A stretch of DNA of 60,232 nt, from positions 1 to 60,232 of the forward strand of contig JAZUDI010000082.1 of the NCBI GenBank assembly GCA_045639525.1, given 5' to 3'. The stretch is from UBA1181 sp045639525 (lineage in GTDB: Bacteria; Bacteroidota; Bacteroidia; Bacteroidales; Paludibacteraceae). The translations under genes were made by a program, and so were the position numbers. Shown piece by piece: positions 48,001 to 54,000 of the stretch; within the stretch, counting starts at the first letter, position 1; every line of letters begins with the position of its first letter. Below the pieces are notes generated by a model. The model was not told the DNA's origin. It searched no databases and was given only the letters and a program-made list of their open reading frames with translations.

Positions 48001-51000
48001 CATCCAAGTAAGAACAGACATCAACGCGGACTTCTTGTGGAGCACCCAAAGCACCAACAACTACATCCAGGAGATCGTGGAGAACAACAACACGACCTTC
48101 TCCGTCACCGCTACCAGCGAAAAGGGATGTATCTCTAACAGAGATTTCAAGGTCAATGTTTGGGAGTTGCCAACCGTAGTGGTCCGCGACACAGCCATCT
48201 GTTACAACGATTCCGTTAAATTGGTCGCTACCTGCACCAAGACAGACGCTAGCACAGATCCATCCTTGGTAAAGATCAGATGGAGCGTCGCCAATGCGGA
48301 CAACGCATCCTACACCACCCCTCAATTGACTTCACCTACCAGCTACTCTGTTAAGGTGACAGACGAGAATGGCTGTATCGGACTTGCGACCGCCAAGGTG
48401 GCCATCAACCCACTTCCAGACTTCGTCCTCACAGCGAAAGACGCTGTTTGTCGTGGCGGAGAGGCTGAGATCTACGGAGACAAGAGCAACCTTGTCTACA
48501 ACTGGAACCACGAGGCTGATCCAGACAATTACGTCACCGAGGGATCCAGCAAGGATAAACCATACATCTTAGCAGGTATGGATCCTACAGGAACAGATAC
48601 CACATTGACCGTTTGGGCAATGGACAACAACAAGTGTATCAGCAACCGAAACGTAACCGTACACATCAAGGAGTACCCAGTTCTTCAATTCAGAATGGAT
48701 ACCAACTATGTATGCTACGGCGGTGACAAATTGATATACATCACCGGTGCGAACGACGGATATACTTGGAGCATCAACGGTGTTCAGAATGAATCCAAGA
48801 ACAACTACATCCGATTAACCGATGTAAGAGAGCCTCAACACATCCACGTGGACGGCGTCACCAACAAGTGTATCGCACAAATCGACACCACCATCCAAGT
48901 ATGGCAGTTACCTAATATCCAAATCGAAGCATCCCAAGAGGAGCTTTGTTTGAACGATACCGTGAGATTGACCGGTAAGAACGGTATCTCAACAGGATAT
49001 AAGTGGCAATTGAACGGATCAAGAGAGGACTTCATCGACGTGAAGGTCCGCAAGGCGGGCGTCAACACATACACAATGACAGGTAAGGATGAGAATGGAT
49101 GCGTGAACACCGCTTCCATCGACATCCAGGTTGACACATTGCCTGTAATTCGCATCGACGGTTTGGATTCTGTCTGCGTCGGCGGCATCGCTGATTTGAC
49201 CGCAAGAGGCGCTAAGGATTACATCTGGTCAAGTCTGAACAACGACAACATCGCCAACGGACAAACATTCCAACCAACCATCGACTCCGACACCCTCTTC
49301 TCCGTTTTGGGTATCGACGGAAATGGCTGTAAGGGAAGCGCTGAGATAGAGATGACCGCCAAGGCCTACCCTCTCCTCACCTACCACACCAGCACCGGTA
49401 AGGATTCTGTCTGCTTGGGCAACAGACTTACCATCTACGTGAATGGTGCGGACAACTACATCTGGAAGAACGAAGATAACACAGACAATTACCTCACCCA
49501 GGAGTTCAACGCTCCTAAGTCATTCACCATCACCGGTACCACGAAGGGTTGTGCGACCGACACCACCATCAAGATCGGTATTTGGAAGTTGCCTAAACCG
49601 CAATTGGATGCACCTGAGGCAATCTGCTTCAACCAAGAGGCTCAGTTGTCCGCTTCGAACAAGGATATCCAAGAGGACAGAACCAATATGCCTTTGAACA
49701 TCAAGTGGAGACACAACGGATCCGAGGAGTACAACATCACCGACAGTCCTAGCGCCGACAAGTGGTACTATGTGACATCGACCGATACCAACAGTTGCCG
49801 TCACATCGACTCCATCTTCGTGAAGGTGAACCCACTTCCTTCCGATATCACCATCGACGGAGAGAACGCTATCTGTAAGGACTCATCCGTGATCCTTACC
49901 GCCAACAGCGATCAATTCGACGTGATCCGTTACGCTTGGCACGCGAAGGCTGACGGTTCAGACTCAACGCTATTCAACAAGTTCGGTCCAGCCATCGAGA
50001 TGACGATCAGCAACGACAGCGTCATTTACGTGACCGCTACCGACAAGAACACTTGTCAATACACCACATCTTACAAGGTGACAGCCAAGGCTCATCCAGT
50101 CTTGACACCAAGCGCACCTGAATATGTATGTGAGGGTAGCAGAACCACCATCTCTGTAAGAGGTGCGACTGAATATGTTTGGGACAACGGATCAACCAAC
50201 AGTTACCGTACCGTCGAGATCTTCAACGACACGACATTCACTGTCAAGGGAACTGCGAACGGTTGTGAATCCGAGGAGATCACCATTCCTATCAACAAGT
50301 GGAACTTGCCGAACATCGTCATCAGCACGCAAAATGACAGGTTCGAGATCTGTAACGGTCAGGATAGCTTAACATTGATCGCGACAGGTGGCGTAACGAC
50401 TGGTTACACTTGGAACACCCGCGAGACCACCGACCGCATCGTCGTATCACCGCTTAACACCACTCGTTACGAGGTGACAGGTACCGACGCGAATGGTTGT
50501 CAGAACAGAACCGACACGACCATCACGGTTCACCCATTGCCTATCATCGAAATCGCCGGTGACAACGCGATGTGCGAGAACGACACCATCGTTTTGGTGA
50601 TTAAGACAAATGACGACCAAGCCATAGAGGATTACACTTGGAACACCGATATCGCAGGATGGAAGGATATGGCGATCAACAAGAACAATAAGAGCATCGC
50701 CTTGCCTATCACGGAGGATACCCACTTCGAGGTGGTCGTAACCGACACATTCGGATGCTGGAACAAGGGTACCAAGGATGTGAAGATGAAGAAATACCCA
50801 GTATTGACCTTCCCTTCACCGAAACCAAACTACATCTGTATCGGCAATACCGCTACCATTACCGTAGAGGGCGCCAACAGTTATGTATGGGCGGATGGCT
50901 CTACACAAAGAAGCTTCCTCACCAGTCCTACCCAAGACAGTACCTACATCGTGGCAGGTACCACCAACGGATGTACCACAGTGGATTCCGTGAAGGTATT

Positions 51001-54000
51001 CGTCAAGGATATTCCTGTCATCACAATCGAGGGTGACGGAAAGGGTGAGCTTCAAGACTCCATCTGTTACGGAGACGCCATCAACTTGACCGCAAGCGGT
51101 GCGGGCGAGAAGGCATACTACACATGGAATACGGGTATCACCAACGATGTCTTGACCACCTCTCCTCTTGGAACGACCAAGTACACCGTGGTGGGTGTGG
51201 ATGAGTTCGGATGTTCAAATGACCAATCATTCACCGTATCTGTCATCTCATTGCCAGAATTCACGATCAAGGGACAAGAGTTGATTTGTCAGAACGACAC
51301 CAACAAGATCTGGATCGAATACGAGGATCCTACCCTCACCTTCGAGTGGAACGACACCTACAGAAGCGTGGGCGACACCATCTATCCTAAGGTGGAGAAC
51401 AACAGCTCTTACCTTGTGACCGCTAAGGATCCTTACCAATGTAGCTCTACCAAGAGTTTGGCAGTTAAGATCAAGCCTTACCCAGTCTTGAACGACGACG
51501 CGCCTACCGAGGTATGTGACGGCAGCGAGGTGAAGATTACCGTAACAGGCGCCACTGAGTATTTGTGGAGCGACAACACCGTCGGCAACACATTCATCAA
51601 CGTTCCTACCCAAGACACCGTCTACAGCGTACAAGGTACCACCAACGGATGTACCACCATCAAGGAGTACCCTATCCGATTGTTGGCATTGCCTAATGTG
51701 GTGATCAACGGTAAGAGCCACGACTTGTGTAGTGGACAAACCATGCCATTGATCGCGAACGGTGCGAAGAACTACGTTTGGAGTACAGGTAAGGCGGATA
51801 GCCGTATCGACATCAGACCGACATCAGACACCAAATTCATCGTGACAGGTACCGATGCGAAGGGCTGTTCGGACACCGCCTCATTCGATGTTTACGTCCG
51901 CCCTATCCCACAAGTATCCATCGACGGAGACTATGCGGTTTGTGAAGGCCTCGACGCTAAGCTCTATGTGGTCGCAAGCAGCAACACCTCTCCATTGGAT
52001 GTCTACACTTGGAGATACGATGGCAATATCATCGGCAACCAAGATACGCTCTACACGCCTATCACCACCAACCAAAACATCAACTTGTATGTGAAGGATA
52101 TTTATGGTTGCGACAACACAGCCTCAACCACTGTGAAGAGCAAGCCATTCCCTAAGCTGACCGTCAACGAGTTCGACACTGTCTGCGTCGGACGAAACAT
52201 CTCATTGACTGTCGCTGGCGCCAACGCATACGAATGGATGGATAACGGCGTCGCTATCGAGAACGAAAGCAACACCCTCAGCAAGATGATGGAGAACACC
52301 GGTTCGCAACAATACAAGGTACGTGGTACAACCGATGGATGTACCTCCGACTGGTATGATATGAACATCGAGGTGATCGACCATCCAATCGTCAACATCA
52401 AGGGTGACGATGAGGTCTGCATCAACGACTTGGCTACCCTCAGCGCATCCGGTATCCACAACGGAACCTATATCTGGAGCGAGGGAACCCAAAACGAGAC
52501 CATCACGGTGAAGCCAATGGCTACCACCACCTACTCCGTCATCGGTTACGACCAATATGGTTGTGAGGGTACCGCAGAGATCAAGGTGAATGTCAACTAC
52601 CCACCAGTAGTGACCATCGACGCGCCTAAGTATGTATGTTCCGACAAGGGAGACCTCACATTGACCGTCTCCAGCGAAAGCGACAGTCAAGTGACCTACA
52701 CTTGGGACGACAACAACTCACACCAACAAATCAGACAAGACCACATCACTTCACCAAAGACCTACCGCGTGGAGGCCAAGGATGCGAACGGATGTACCTC
52801 TTACGCTGAACATACGGTGGAGATCACCAAGATCCCAACCATCACTTTGACGGGTAACACCAATGTCTGCGAGGACGAGCAAATCGTACTCAGCGCATTC
52901 GGTACCGCTACGGAATACGCTTGGTCGAACGGAACGAAGACCAACCAATTGAACACGCTCGCCGAGTTCAATGAGGCAACCGCCGTCGGAGATAAGTCAA
53001 CGAGAAATTTCCGCGTCTACGCAATGTTGAATGGTTGTGAGAACTACTTGGATACCACAGTCGTCATCAACCGCAAACCGACCATCGGCTACGAAGGACA
53101 AACCATCATCTGCGAAGGCGACAGATTGGAACTCACCGGTACAGGCGCTCAATTCTACTCATGGAGCAACGGTACCAACGCCCAAACGCTCGTGGCTCGT
53201 CCAAAGGCCAACACCCGATACACTTTGACCGGTATCGCGGAGAATGGTTGTCGTAGCTTGATCGACGTGCCAGTAACCGTCTTCCCTGCGCCTCAATTCG
53301 CTATCTCAGGCGACAACCAGGCTTGTCGTGGTGCGAACGCCACCTTGACCGCCGTCGGATCAGCCATCACCTATCGTTGGGGATTCGGCACCGATCGTTG
53401 CGAGGATGCCGAGAGTGGCAACGAGGCCTCTATCTCCGTACCAGTCATCAACAGTGAGACACAAGTATTTGTCCGCGCGATAGACATCAACAACTGTACC
53501 GCAACCAAGGTGGTTAAGATCAAGGCGTTGGAGCCTCCTACCCTCTCTTACAGCGGTGCGACGAAGGTCTGCGCGGGAGAGCCTATCAACTTGACCGCAC
53601 AAGGTGCAAGTTCCTACTACTGGACGATGGGTGGTGATACCACAAGAGGTTTGAACTTCTCATTCCGTCCAATGGAGAACAAGACCATTAAACTCCACGG
53701 TACATTGGGTGAGTGCTCTTCAGACATCAACATCTACGTTCAAGCTTCTCCTGCACCAGACTTGTCAATCACAAGTAAGGACGAGATTTGCCGAAACGAG
53801 GAGGTGATCCTCACCGCCAACGGCGCTTTGTACTTCGAATGGAGCACAGGAGAGCAGACCAGAAGCATCTCTAAGGTATTGACCAACTCAATGACCTACA
53901 CCGTGAAGGGTATCGGTTACAATGGATGTAGCGCAGTCGTTTCAAAGACTGTCCACGTCAACCAATTGCCTGCAGTCAAACTCTTGACAAAGAAGGACGG

